DNA of 64,000 nt. Origin: Erythroxylum novogranatense. Its lineage: Eukaryota > Streptophyta > Magnoliopsida > Malpighiales > Erythroxylaceae. Numbering within the stretch: position 1 is the stretch's first letter; every line of letters starts with the position of its first letter. This document shows, piece by piece, positions 11,680 to 23,144 of the stretch. The stretch spans positions 48,215,414 through 48,279,413 of the forward strand of contig CM057230.1 in the NCBI GenBank assembly GCA_029891385.1. Reading direction: 5' to 3'. The position numbers were made by a program, and so were the translations under genes. The notes under the pieces are model-generated. The model saw only the letters and a program-made list of their open reading frames with translations, was not told the DNA's origin and searched no databases.

Positions 11680-12003
11680 CTATAACTTACCTAGCATGTG
11701 TAAGGCATTTATTGATTGATTTATTTAAACATACCTGTATCCATGATAACTTTGCAAAATGTTGATTCCCTCTCTTCTTCCTTTCCTTAACGTGCTTCTT
11801 CAATGGTTCTAATCACCTTTCATAAGTTTTTAAAACTTTTATATCCTGTCACCAACCATTATGTTGATTCATTTTAAAAGAGAGAGGGAAAGGGTCTTTG
11901 ACCCATTTAAGATCCCATTATTTAATACCCAATAACCATCATCTTGGGTATTTTTTCATGGGACTCAAACTATAAGTCACATGGGCTGTTAAATATTCTA
12001 ACA
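11680..12003 (-). repeat. 3' LTR of Copia element E with adjacent polypurine tract
   Basis: Read on the minus strand, the LTR starts TGTTAGAATATTTAACAGCC at 12003, directly after a polypurine tract (AAGTGGGAGAT, plus 12004-12014). It carries a TATA box (GATATAAAAG, plus 11836-11846). The left border is set near 11680, where the Athila-like coding sequence begins, and is approximate. About 320 bp fits a short Tork-type LTR. The matching 5' LTR was not seen. Confidence 0.6.
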
Positions 12004-12346
12004 ATCTCCCACTTGGCCCATATTACGATTTGGTGATTCAATAATAAAACTTTAAAGCACATAATACATGAAATCGATCAAATCATCCTTAATTGAATTA
12101 AGATAATGGGATCATGGCGGTCACAAGTTATATAAAATGATCCCTTCCATGTGTCCCATAATCAACTCAATTCAACAAACTTGAAGTGGGTAATTCTGTA
12201 ATTGTTGCCTCACAAAATAATTATTGTATACAACATAATATGGATAATAAGTAAATGAGCAAAAACATATGACTATAATGGAATTAACAAGTGTCATAAC
12301 AATTTGGACAAAAACACTTATATATATATATATACATATCAGAATG

Positions 12347-14443
12347 CTATGCTAATAAGGACTTATCTATAAGGCCCATCCGTTCAACGTGACCAATAAA
12401 TCTTTTAGGCGGTAAGCCTTTAGTTAACGGATATGCTATTATAAGATCAGAACCAATATGCTTAATTGACACTTTATGTTTTTGCACTTCTTCTTTCACA
12501 GACAAATACTTCAAATCCATGTGTTTTGTACCCTTTGAATATTTTGCATTTTTAGAGAAGAAAACGACTGCAAAATTATCATAGTAAATTCTTAACAGTC
12601 TATTAATATTGTCGACAATGCCAAGATCGAAGATAAAGTTCCACAACCACAATCCATGAATCGTGGACTCAAAACATGCCACAAATTTAGCCTCTATAGT
12701 GGAAGTAGCAATGACATACTACTTTTTCCTTTTTGATGAAACCGTTCCTCCAGCTAATAGGAACATATAACTAAATGTAGATTTTCGTGAGTCTGCACAA
12801 CTGGCATAGTCTAAATCCAAATAACCTATCACTTCAAGATGGGTTGATTTTCTATATGTGAGTATATAGTCCTTTGTTCCTTGTAAATATCTAAGAACTT
12901 TCTTTGCTGCTTTCCAGTGGTCCATTCCAGGATTGTTTTGATATCGGCTTAGCATTTTGATAGCAAAACTGATATCTGGCCGAGTGTATGTTTGAGCATA
13001 CATTAAACTCCCAACTACTTTCATATAAGGAATATACTTCATTTTTTTACGTTCCAAATTATTTTGTGGACATTGCATTAGACTAAATTTGTCCCCTTCC
13101 TGAATTGGAACTATCCCTAAGGAGTATTTTTCTATTTGAAATCTTTCTAATACTTTCTCGATATAACCTTTATAAGACAATCCTAATAATCCTTGTGATC
13201 TATCACGGAATAATTCAATTCCTATCATATAAGATGCCTCACCCATATCTTTCATTTTGAAATTATTAGGGAGAAAATTCTTTACATCATGTAACAAAAC
13301 CATATTATTAGCAGCAAGAAGGATATCATCAACATAAAGGACTAATATAATGAACTTCCTCCTACTAACCTTCATATAAATACATCGATCAATGGTGTTT
13401 TCTACAAAACCATAAGACATAATGATATCATTAAACTTAAGATACCATTGTTAGGAAGCTTGTTTCAGTCTATATATTGACTTCTTTAATTTACACACTA
13501 ATCGTTCCTTTCCTGTGGTCATGAAACCTTTCGGTTGATCCATATAAACTTCTTCTTCCAAGTCACCATTTACAAAAGCAGTCTTTACATCCATTTGGTG
13601 AAGCTCTAAATCGTAATGAGCCACCAAGGCCATAACAAATCTTAAAGAGTCCTTCTTTGAAACTGGAGAGAAGGCCTCTTTATAGTCAATACATCCTTTT
13701 GAGTGTAACATTTGGCAACAAATTTGACTTTATACTTTTCAATGTTGCCTTGTGAGTCACGTTTGGTCTTAAAGACCCATTTACATCCCTACTTGCTTTA
13801 CATCTTTTGACAATTTAACTAATTCCCAGACTTTGTTGTCATCCATTGATTTCAACTCTTTTTTTCATAACATTGAACCATTGGTCAAAATTGCTACATT
13901 CTATGGCTTGTTTGAACAAGCTTGGATCTTTATCAATGCTCAAATCACATTCATGTTCAAGTGAATAAATTTCATATTCACTTGAAATAGTTGGTCTTCT
14001 GTACCTTGCAGACCTTCATAATGCTACGTCTTGTGACATTACTTGATCATTTGTAACTTGATCACCATTACCTAGTTTGTCATTAATATGTTCAACTTGT
14101 AGAATTGGAACATTAATTTGTTGTTTCGGTATATTGCGTATCTATGATGCAACAAGAGGAATAACCACCGGGGGGATCACATCTGATGTGGTAGTATCTA
14201 CTCGACTTAAAGTAATTTCAACTTGATTCTCGTAAATATCCACTTTTTATGGTTCTTTACTCCCATTGATTTGACCACTTTCAATAAACCGAGCATTATC
14301 AGACTTAATTATTCTTGGACTATGGTTAGGACAATAAAATCTGTATCCTTTTGATTTTTCAGGATAACCAATGAAAAAACCACTAATAATTTTTGCATCA
14401 AGCTTCTTTTTATGTGGATTATACAGCCTTACTTTTGCCAAAC
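12347..14443 (-). pseudogene. Copia E pol, part 2: integrase end, RT and RNase H
   Basis: From right to left: the integrase C-terminal GKKLD/GYP region (14250-14443, FIGYPEKSKGYRFYCP), a degraded linker, RT (about 12900-13790, with HQMDVKTAFVNGDLEEEVYM and the catalytic YVDDILL at about 13330), and RNase H (about 12347-12880, with GYLDLDYASCADSRKST). Frames at 12347-13711 are in one phase and broken only by a TAA at 13451-13453 and a TAG at 12719-12721. A frameshift near 13700 separates them from upstream pol. Motifs match Tork-like Copia elements. The continuation is at 38841. Confidence 0.85.
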
Positions 14444-15639
14444 TGTTGGGACCTGATCTGGAAACCGGACCCCAACCGAAAAACGGAATCACATATCGAA
14501 AATGAATCGAATTCTTAATGAGCCATAGAAAAATTGAAAGGCTCGGATTTACAAAATTTTGAAAACAAATAAACAAAATGGATCAATCAACCATAAATGT
14601 TGGATCCCGTTTTCGGAACCCAACCTCAGAATTATAACTCGAACACATGTACAAAATGTGAGCAAACTTATATTGGCGAAAGCGAAGAAATCGAAAGCGA
14701 AACGAATTGGCTCGGAATCAAAGCAATCATATAGCTGAAGGACAAAACCTTAACTCCGACATCTGAAAACAAATATTTTGAAAACATCGCGTTGGAAACC
14801 ATAAGACTACACCAATCCGAAACCAGTATAATTTTTTTTCTTTCATTCTTTTCATCTTTATTCAATCTTATACAAATCAAAACAATATAGTTCCCCTGTT
14901 GGAAATTTATCCTCAATCAAAACTCAATTCATATAATTCTTCATAATCATGCAATATCTCAATCTCATATTTAACAAATTTTATTCTTATTCTTATTCTT
15001 ATTCTTTCTTTGCCAAAAGACACTTAATAAACATATCTATATACCCACAAATCATACACAAATAAGCACTTCAATATTCCCAATCAATCAACATCATTGG
15101 ACCTCCTGTTCGGAATCCAAATGCAATCTATCATAATCATTATACAAACCATAATTCACTTTCCATTCTATATACAAATCCATAAATCAATTTCATCATG
15201 ATATACGTGCTTACAAAACCTTAATGGCATTACAAGCCATGTTACAACATCAATATCAAAATCCAAAATGCACAAAATACAAAAATCCTAAAATTTGTAT
15301 CATGTCTGAAATCTGAATCTTGCAACAAATTAACTTAAAAGCCAATCATATACATAAAAAACGGACGACTAGACTTTCTTTCATCCGATCTCCCTATTGA
15401 TACCTGGAGATGGGGATGAAAGGGGGGGGGGTGAACTTTACAGCTCGTGGATACACATTTATAATAAAGATAAGCAAAAACCTTGAAAACAGTTCACTTG
15501 TCTTAAAAAACTTTCATGAAGTTTATAAAACGCATGTTTTCTAGGCTTTCAGCCAAAATTCATAAGTTGCAAATCATGAATGCATCAAACTTGATCAAAA
15601 ATAACATAAGCACATAGACACATCAGAATGGTTTGGGTA

Positions 15640-15810
15640 AGTCCAAATTCATGACGCACACCACAATTCCACCGAAATGGTCCTGTGTAGTCGTAATTTC
15701 TTGAGGGAGTCCTTGAGGGAGCTCCATGCCACTATCGGACAGGCGGGAGAAGCCTTTAACTTGGTTCAACGTGCACATGATGGTTCTTGAGGGACTACCA
15801 CAAACCCACA
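15640..15810 (-). repeat. Hairpin-rich block in LTR A
   Basis: On the minus strand this block matches 21621-21730 of LTR F: GTGGGTTTGTG near 15800, then GGCTTCTCCCGCCTG near 15745, then consecutive small inverted repeats such as GGAGCTCC and AGGACTCCCT. A minus-strand frame covers it, but the similarity to F follows stems rather than codons, so I treat it as noncoding. Confidence 0.5.
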
Positions 15811-16099
15811 TAACACACATAGTTCAAAATCTTGTAAACTTGTTGCCAAAATGACACTTTCTTGTAAACTTGCTTTTCATAAACTTGATATATATCTTGG
15901 AAACCATTCTTGAAAACATGATTTCATAAACATGCATCTTTTTCAAAAATATCACTCAAATCATGTAACAAATATATAGCATATTTCACAAGTCATTCAT
16001 AAACAATATTGCAGCACTTATGATGCAAATGAAATCAGAAAACTTCTTTGATTTAAAGAAAACAGTAGTAGCTTATTTAAATTATAAACATGTACCCAC

Positions 16100-16169
16100 C
16101 TGAATTCCTTGCTTGGATACATGCTTAAAAGATGCCTTTACTCTTGATCCTCTTTCCTTCCTTGATTCC
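16100..16169 (-). other. Putative leader exon 2 in LTR A
   Basis: On the minus strand a block preceded by AG (plus 16170-16171) ends GCAAGGAATTCAG and is followed by GTGGGT (plus 16094-16099), a plausible splice donor. The same ending and donor occur in LTR F at 21346-21364. An upstream donor-like GTAAGT lies at plus 17067-17072, and an acceptor-like CAG lies near 15404. Splicing is inferred only from sequence. Confidence 0.4.
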
Positions 16170-16641
16170 CTTTATCAAAATGTAAAATCCCATTCAATAG
16201 GAATGCAAATTGAGGACCCATATATTGCATATTCACTAATTCTAAAAGCTCAAACTCTTCCAAAGGTCCAAACATTCGGGTCAATTTTTCCATGATCACT
16301 CTGATCCAGTAAATGACAAAATCTGATAATATTATCTTCTATAAAATGTTCCCCATTGTCTTAAGTTTCTAATGACACCAAACTCTCTCAATTTGGTTCA
16401 GAAATCCGAAAGTTATACTCCAAACATGTTGGGACTATCCTTATACTGAAACAAGAATCTATACTCAACTTTCAACCAAAATTTTAGATCTTTAAAAACA
16501 TAATTAAAACTTATTTTCTTCATACAACTTGTATACCTTTGTCTCTATTTTACAACAAATCAAAAATCACCTCATTTGCACATCTACATCAAACGTTATG
16601 TCCAAAATACCAAAACATGTCTGTGCAGGAAAATGACCTCT

Positions 16642-16793
16642 CGCCGCGGCGAAACCCAGAAGCTCGCCTCGACGAAGGCGCTCGCGCATGCTGCGACGTG
16701 GGCGCTCGTGCACGCCGTGACGTGACGCTTGCGCGCGTCGCGACGTGGGTGCCTGCGTGAGTTGCGGCGTAGGTGCCTGCACGCGCCGCGACG
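16642..16793. repeat. Phased palindromic 10-mer array in LTR A
   Basis: Seven units related to CGYCRYGRCG start at 16642, 16665, 16689, 16713, 16736, 16760 and 16784. Spacing is 23-24 bp throughout. Examples are CGCCGCGGCG, CGCCGTGACG and CGTCGCGACG. Spacers between units are not conserved. GC content is far above the AT-rich LTR around it. Frames over this region are by-products of the repeat. Confidence 0.85.
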
Positions 16794-17198
16794 TGCATGT
16801 CTAATAGCCTCCTGAAAACTGATTTTTTGACATTCTTCATATACAATCTTTCCATATGTCAAAAATAACTCATTTAAACCAAAAATCATCACTCCTACTT
16901 CATTTCTAAACTCATTCCAACCCAAAATCATCCACAAAGAACATAATCATTAACCCTAAAAACCCAACATATGCTTTAACTCATTCGACAACTTCTAACA
17001 CATAATCCTCTCTTAACTAACATCAAAACATGATTCATTCATATAATCAATAGGAAAGATGCTTATACTTACTTGATTTGGCTTCAAATTCTTCAAAATC
17101 TTCAAAGATCTCCAAACCCTAACTTTCTCTTCTTCTCTTCCTCCTCCACGGCTTCTTCTTCTTTTTCTTCTCATTCCCAATTTTCTTCTTCTAATTCA

Positions 17199-18138
17199 TG
17201 AAGTGAATCACACGTTAATAAAATGCTTATAAAATGATATAGAATGCACGAGAAGGGGGGGGGGGGGGTTGAATGGTGTATTCCCCTTTTTGATGTTCTT
17301 TAAAAAATGTTTATTAGAAATAATATTCTTTTATAGAACTTCCGATTGATTCTAAATAATCAAAAAAACTTTGAATACTTTGTATACGAATTAAGTAATG
17401 ATAAAACTTGAATCTAAAAGAGATATAGAGTAAGAGTAGTTGACACAGTGATTTATCCTGGTTCACCCCAAACCGTAGGCTACGTCCAGTCCTCAGAATT
17501 CTTTTTGAGATTTCACTATCTCTTCAACTTTTACAAGTATTCTTTACGAGCCTCTTCAGGTCTCTACAATCAGTATTCTTTCACACTTAGCCTCTGCAGG
17601 CTATCTGTACCACTTTCTCACAGATAAGTGTTTGAACACTTGTTACAGTAAAAATAGCTCTCAACTATTTTGCACAGAATACTTTTTACGATCACGTAGA
17701 TGTAAATCTGCTAATTTGCAATTTTTCAACTAACTTTGCAATCTTCGACTTCGACTTGTATTTATAGCCTTCGTCTCCAGCTGCTTCTCGAATCTTGTTT
17801 TTTGAATCTTGTTTCTTTAACAGAAACGGTTAATCAGTTGAGTTCTGTAACTAACCCGAACTGAATCTTGCGTCTGCTTCTCAATTCGCGTCTTCGTCTA
17901 TTTTTCTACTATGTCTGCGTCTGCGTCTGCGTCTGCGTCTGTATTTCTCTTTTGCATCTACGTTGCTTCATTTGTGTTGCTTCGTCTGTGTTTATTTTAT
18001 TGTGCGTCTGTGTTTGTGTTTGTGTTTCTTTGTCTGTATTACTTCGTCTGTGTTGCTTCTTCTGCTTTTGTTTTTCTTTTATTTTGCTCTTTGTTATACA
18101 TCAAAATTATATCTAGGTAAAGTCATTTTGACTTAACA
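17199..18138 (-). repeat. 3' LTR of element B
   Basis: 940-bp LTR, starting TGTTAAGTCAAAATGAC and ending GTGATTCACTTCA on the minus strand. It carries a TATA box (TATAAATA, plus 17759-17766), a TCTGCG hexamer run at about 17912-17942, and a 14-G run at 17255-17268 that is only 7 G in the other LTR. Apart from indels in the TCTGCG-rich part, it closely matches 27891-28845. Confidence 0.9.
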
Positions 18139-18152
18139 ATCTCCCCCTTTTT
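18139..18152 (-). other. Polypurine tract of element B
   Basis: On the minus strand AAAAAGGGGGAGAT directly precedes the 3' LTR start TGTTAAG. This is the expected primer site for plus-strand DNA synthesis. Confidence 0.85.
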
Positions 18153-20872
18153 GATGATAACAAATTATATACAATCAAGAAAACAAAATACAATGCATGA
18201 AAAGAAAAAAAGTTTATCTTAAAAAAATCTTCTTCTTCTTCCTTCTTCTTCAGCTCCTTCAATCACACCCTTAAAATTTGACGTTTTCCATTCCTCTTCT
18301 GCTCATTCTCTTCTCCCCCTATTTGTTATAATAAAAAATGATTAATGACGACGACTCTTCAACAGTTCTGTCATCATTTTCTTCAGATCATTCATTGTCT
18401 CCTTTATCTCGTTTACTTCTCCACGTAATTGACTGATTTCTGCTGGGGAGGCAAACGTTGATGAGGATTGATCATTATGTTCGGAGGGTGAAGTGAACGC
18501 AATTGTTGTAGCATATGCGTCCAAGGATGGAACATAGTCTTCATTGATCGCAAATGTGGGTGGATGAATGAATACTCTTGACTCTGGAATATCCAAGTCA
18601 TAGGAAACAGGTAGCATCAGCAACTGTCTTCCTTACAAGGGTATGCCTTCAGCTTCAATAGACAGTGTACTAATACGCAGAACTGTCTGTACCAGGAATT
18701 CAATGAAGGTCCCTGTGATTAATCTTCCCTTACTGGATAGTCTTCTTTCTTATCAGTATAGCTACAACTTGCTCCTCCATTAGTCTCTTTAGAAGCGCAT
18801 GCGTCATTAATTTTCCGCACTTCTTCTTCAATCTGATCTGCGGACAGATCATCACAAACTTCTTCTTCAGGAAAAATTTTCGATTTCCCCTTATTCAAAT
18901 CCAAGGGATATCTTGGCTGAATGTCTGGTACAACCTTTATTATCGACTTTTCTATGACTGGATAAATAGTGCATGGACGAGAAGACATTTTTGTAGGGTG
19001 TGGCCTTGTAACAGCATACCTTAAGGTATTATAGAAGTTCCTTTCGTCTTCATTCAATATGTGCCATGTCTCACTATTTATCAGAATTTGTTGTAAGACA
19101 GCCTTTATTTGCCTTGTAGGTTGACTGCAGATAGCAATTGCAGTACTCCTCCTTATCACAACTTCAACCAGTCTGACTTCAAACTTATCCTTTCTAAAAA
19201 ATTTGGAATAGTTATGAACGACCAGACTAGGTCTATCAGATTTCTTCAATGGTACCTGTACTGAACTCAAATCTGCTGTGACTTCTTGTTGATTATCGTC
19301 AGGAGTAAGCTGAACTAGGTTAGGCTCCACTGGTTCCTCTGGTTGCTCAACAATGGGAGTATTCTTCTCTTGATTAGCTTCCACAGGAGTAGACAAACTC
19401 CTCCTTCGACTAACCACTTTAGTCTTTATTCTTGGAGTTTTCTTCATTTGAGATTTTTGTGTCTTAGACTCCAATTTTCTCTTCTTCTCAGTCTCATTGC
19501 TTTGTTTGGCTGATTCTTCCTCCAAAATTGAAACGAGAGATCTTGTCGCCTTTACCTTTGGTGCGCTGTATCCAGAGGCTTCTTTTTGTTCCTGCTCTCT
19601 GATTCTTCTCTCTTCTTGTTTCCTTAAGGTTCGAATCCTAGGTGATCTCCTTGCCTTCTTCGTAATTTCACCCAAGAGATTCTCTCCTTTTCTTTTTGTC
19701 GCACCATCGTCTGTCCTTTGAGCAATATCATACTCTTCTCTAGGACATGCCAGTTTTATCAAAGGCCTTTTATTTATTCTTCTCCTTTCTTCTATTGGCA
19801 TACTCACACTTCCATGGGATCTAGAACATGTTGCTGGAGAATTCTTTAACAATCGCTCCCCCTCAGTTCTAGTTTTCCTTGAAGAGTCTGCTTCTTCTCT
19901 AATAACTGTTTTCAGACCCATTCGTCGTATCGTGACTGAGTCAATTGTACTCTTCACAGGTATAATCCTTCTATTTCCTCTGTGTAAAAGAACTCCGGAT
20001 TACTTAAAAATCCTTGTAAGAAGCATGCCGTAAGGATAGCTGTTTGTATCCTTCATCCCCTTAATCATGTAATGAAAAATTAAGAAGGGTAAGCCAATAG
20101 GATTGCGATTTAGTAGGTAGAACAAACATTGTTCATCCAAAGTGGTCACCAAATGTCTCGAATCTGCTCTGGGTAAGATGCAATTAAATAGAATAGCATA
20201 AAGAACTGTTAGGCCCCAAATTTTTGTTTTCTTGAAGTTATTAAGTATGGATTTATTTTGATTTATGATTTATGGTTTAGTTTGTTTTTAATGAAATTAT
20301 TAGTGGAAAATTAGAATTATTGAGTTTAGTATGGAGTAATATTTATGAAAGGGTAAAATGAGTAAGGGCGAAATGGGCAAGATACTTAAGTTACGAGATT
20401 TTAGACTAAGTAAGGAAGAGTATTTTGGTCCTTGTGCATCTTAGGGTTTAAGGATTAAAAGAAAAGAAATAGAAAAGAGGAAGAAAGGGAAAAATAGAAA
20501 GAAGAGAAACGAAGGAGAGAGTCGGCAGTGAGAGGAAAGGAAGAAAAGGAAAAAAGAGAAAGCTTAGGTATGAGGATTTTCGACAGATTTCAAGCATCCT
20601 TAAGGTAAGTTATACTCTTATACTCTTGTTTAGGTTGAATCTAACCTTAGTTTTGCATGGATTGAGGGAGAAATCGTTGTTTTAGGGTTTATGGTGAAAT
20701 GTTGTAGATTTGCTTGGGTTTGTGTTTTTGTTGATGTTTTTGAGTTAGAATGAGGTTAGAATGGAAGTATATGACTTGATTCATGGTTTAGATGTGTTGT
20801 AGTTGAGAAAGGAAAGGATTAAGAGTCGGAAGTGTTGAAGATCTGTCGAAAATCTGGGTTCGGAGTCCCGCA

Positions 20873-21050
20873 CGTCGCGACGAGCTTCAAGGCCGCACGC
20901 CGCGACGTGTGTAAGGGCCGCACCCCGCGACGTGCTGAGCCGCAAGCCGCGACGTGCGATAGAGGGTCGCACGCGCATGACGTGCCAGATCAAGACGCCG
21001 TGGCGTGCATAGGGTCATTCGTCATGGCGAAGCGATGCCTCGTCGCGACG
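20873..21050. repeat. Phased palindromic 10-mer array in LTR F
   Basis: Eight units start at 20873, 20898, 20923, 20945, 20973, 20996, 21020 and 21041 (spacing 21-28, mean 24 bp). They include CGTCGCGACG at both ends and CGCCGCGACG, CGCCGTGGCG and CGTCATGGCG between. Spacers differ from unit to unit. Confidence 0.9.
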
Positions 21051-21283
21051 AGGCCAGTTTTTCCAGCAGAAGTATTTTTAGTGTTTTGATCATATCTTTT
21101 GCTACAGAAGTCGTTTTGGGGTGATTTTAGAGGCGTTGTGAACTAGAGAGATAGATCTACAAGTCTTATGAAGTGATGAAATTATGAATTGGTTTCTAAG
21201 ATTATGGAATTTTAGATGGAAGTTAAGAATGGAATTATGGTTTCAACATGAGATTTTGAATAAGATTTTGGTTCTTATTTTAG

Positions 21284-21358
21284 GAGATCAAGAGAGGCAA
21301 GAGGATCAAGAGGCTCAAGAGGAAACTCATTCCTAGGCAAGACAAGCAAGGAATTCAG
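21284..21358 (+). other. Putative leader exon 2 in LTR F
   Basis: A purine-rich block is preceded by TTCTTATTTTAG (acceptor-like, 21272-21283), ends GCAAGGAATTCAG and is followed by GTGGGT (donor-like, 21359). The ending and donor match LTR A. Upstream donor GTAAGT is at 20605 and a third acceptor-like CAG at 22014-22016. Confidence 0.45.
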
Positions 21359-21627
21359 GTGGGTTCATGTTTATAATAGAGTAATTAAGTACTCATTGTT
21401 TAGTTCAAATCAAGCAAGATCTCATGCATTTACATTACATCATCCACGATCGCATTGCATACTACCATGAATGATTATTTTCTGCTATGTGTTTTGCATT
21501 CATGATTATTATCAAGATTTTTCACAAAGGAATGTTCTCCTTTTTACGAATACAAGTACATGAATTCAAGTATTACGAAATACATGACCAGCAAGTTTAC
21601 AAGAACATGAATTATGCATACCTATGT

Positions 21628-21730
21628 GGGTTTGTGATGTCCCTCACGATAGTCAAGTGCACATTGACTCACGAAAAGGCTTCTCCCGCCTGCCCGACTG
21701 TGGCACAGGGTTATCCCACAAGGATTCCCT
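21628..21730. repeat. Hairpin ladder in LTR F
   Basis: Consecutive small inverted repeats: GGG...CCC at 21628-21643, AGTCAAGTGCACATTGACT at 21651-21669, GGCTTCTCCCGCC at 21678-21690, TGCCCGACTGTGGCA at 21691-21705, GGGTTATCCC at 21708-21717 and AGGATTCCCT at 21721-21730. Frames crossing it are not supported as genes. Confidence 0.6.
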
Positions 21731-23144
21731 CATGAAACTACGTCTACACATCAACATTTCGATGGCATGTGTAGTACGTCACGAACCCGGGACACCCAAA
21801 CCATCATGTTATGTGCTATGTTTTGTTATGTGACATGCATCATGAATTATTTCAAGAATCAAGTATTTTTCAAGAAATGACCCATACATGCTCAAGTATC
21901 ATGATTTCAGCAAGCATCACGACAATGAGATATTTTGAATATTTTTGCTTATTGCTATATTATAAATATGTTCCCACGAGCTTTATAGCTCACCCCCTCC
22001 AATCTCCCCCATACAGGTGACGAGCCAGAGATCGAGTGAGTCACGAGTTTCGACAGCACTCTCGTTTTCATTTCATATGTTTGATTATGTTCCAAGACTT
22101 TAGTTTCATTTCAAGTATCATTGGTTCAAGAGTGTTTTATACTTTTAGCTCTTGAACTCAAAGTTGTAATCTGATTTGAGATAATTCGTAAGGCTTTATG
22201 AAACTCTTCTTTGGAGCATGAATTATGAATATGTTAAAAAGTATGAAAGTTTCACGATGGGTCCATTGAACTTCTGATGGTCTCCTTTTCTAAATCGTTA
22301 AATTGCATGTTTGGATGTGATTGTTTAAATTATGCATGAAAGCGGGTTTCAAGCTTACTTTCCAGCAGGCCCATTAACCTTCCGCGGGCTTTTCTTTTTC
22401 TTTTAAATGTATGAATCTCACATTTTCCTGCCACACTCTCATGTTAGACGTTGGGCTCCGGCAGCGAGGTCCAACAAGAACCCTAGCTTTTGGGACCAGA
22501 CTCGAAGTCTTCCTCTCTGAAGGGTCATTCACACCATACAACTGTCTGCTAACATCTTCTTCCTTCATATTGACCATTGTCATCCACTTAGCCTTGGTTG
22601 ACAGAGTCTCACCAACCGATGGACATTCAGTCACCATCCTTATCAGCTCCTTAGTCACGACAACAGATATACCGTCTACTGAAGATACAATAGTGTTGTC
22701 TACAAGTTGAGCGTTCTTCCAAAAATCACACACCTCGTCAATATAAACTGGTTCCCGTACCTGGAAGAAATTTCTCCAACCAGCTCTTTTAATCTCAGGT
22801 TCTAGGTTCATACCATCCTTCCTCAGTGACTCAAAATCCACATGCCTTCCGAATATCATAGCTGCCTCCATTGTTTCAAAACGAAAACTGTCTCTGGTAA
22901 GCTTTTCTTCTAAGCTAGGATGATTGAGAGAATTTAGAAAGCAAGATGAATCGTCTAAAGATGAGAATAACCGCAATGATTTCCACTTCAGGCTACTTGA
23001 AGAGTCTTATCACGCGTGCCCTAGAATCGTTGCGATTCTAAAGATCGTGAAGCGTTTCCCTAAAAAACTTTCTTGTCAGAGAAGTTACTAGCTGTAATTC
23101 ACTGTTTTTTTTACGTCGTTAATTTTGACGTCCTTTTAGCCTGA

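Larger units (their letters stand above)
20207..22378 (+). mobile_element. Element F: solo LTR (Gypsy-type) inside the env-like ORF
   Basis: Begins TGTTAGGCCCC at 20207 and ends about GGCCCATTAAC at 22378. The ends resemble those of LTR A (TGTTGGACCC and GGTCCCAACA). About 2.17 kb with no gag or pol. It interrupts the env-like coding region, which resumes at 20206. Internal order: donor-like GTAAGT at 20605, palindrome array, exon-like block, hairpin ladder, acceptor-like CAG at 22014-22016. The left flank is AGAAC, but I see no matching repeat at the right end, so the right border is uncertain. Confidence 0.7.
18342..22976 (-). pseudogene. Env-like (plant transposon protein) ORF of Sirevirus B, split by LTR F
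   Basis: A third ORF lies between pol and the 3' LTR, as in many Sireviruses. The N-terminal part (22379-22976) contains ETMEAAMIFGRHVDFE and GWRNFFQVREPVYIDEV, which resemble the putative plant transposon protein family (PF20167). Solo LTR F then intervenes. It resumes at 20206 with LPRADSRHLVTTLDEQCLFY and SYPYGMLLTRIFK, followed by a single TAA near 19993. A 412-codon Lys/Arg/Glu-rich frame (18719-19957) follows, then a C-terminal piece (18342-18623) with a predicted coiled coil (LRGEVNEIKETMNDLKKMM). I see no signal peptide or clear membrane segment in the visible frames, so an envelope role is unproven. Confidence 0.7.

Noticed and set aside
16539..16937. Four overlapping frames rich in Arg/Ala
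   Set aside because: They are by-products of the GC-rich palindrome array in LTR A; all phases are open because the units contain few stops.
17868..18120. Frames with CVCVCV and SASASA runs
   Set aside because: They translate the TCTGCG hexamer run in the LTR of B; not a gene.
20873..21050. CpG island or gene promoter
   Set aside because: The GC-rich tract is confined to the palindrome array, recurs in other LTRs, and is not followed by a gene.
20202..22383. Target-site duplication for LTR F
   Set aside because: The left flank AGAAC has no matching copy at the right end, so I did not claim one.
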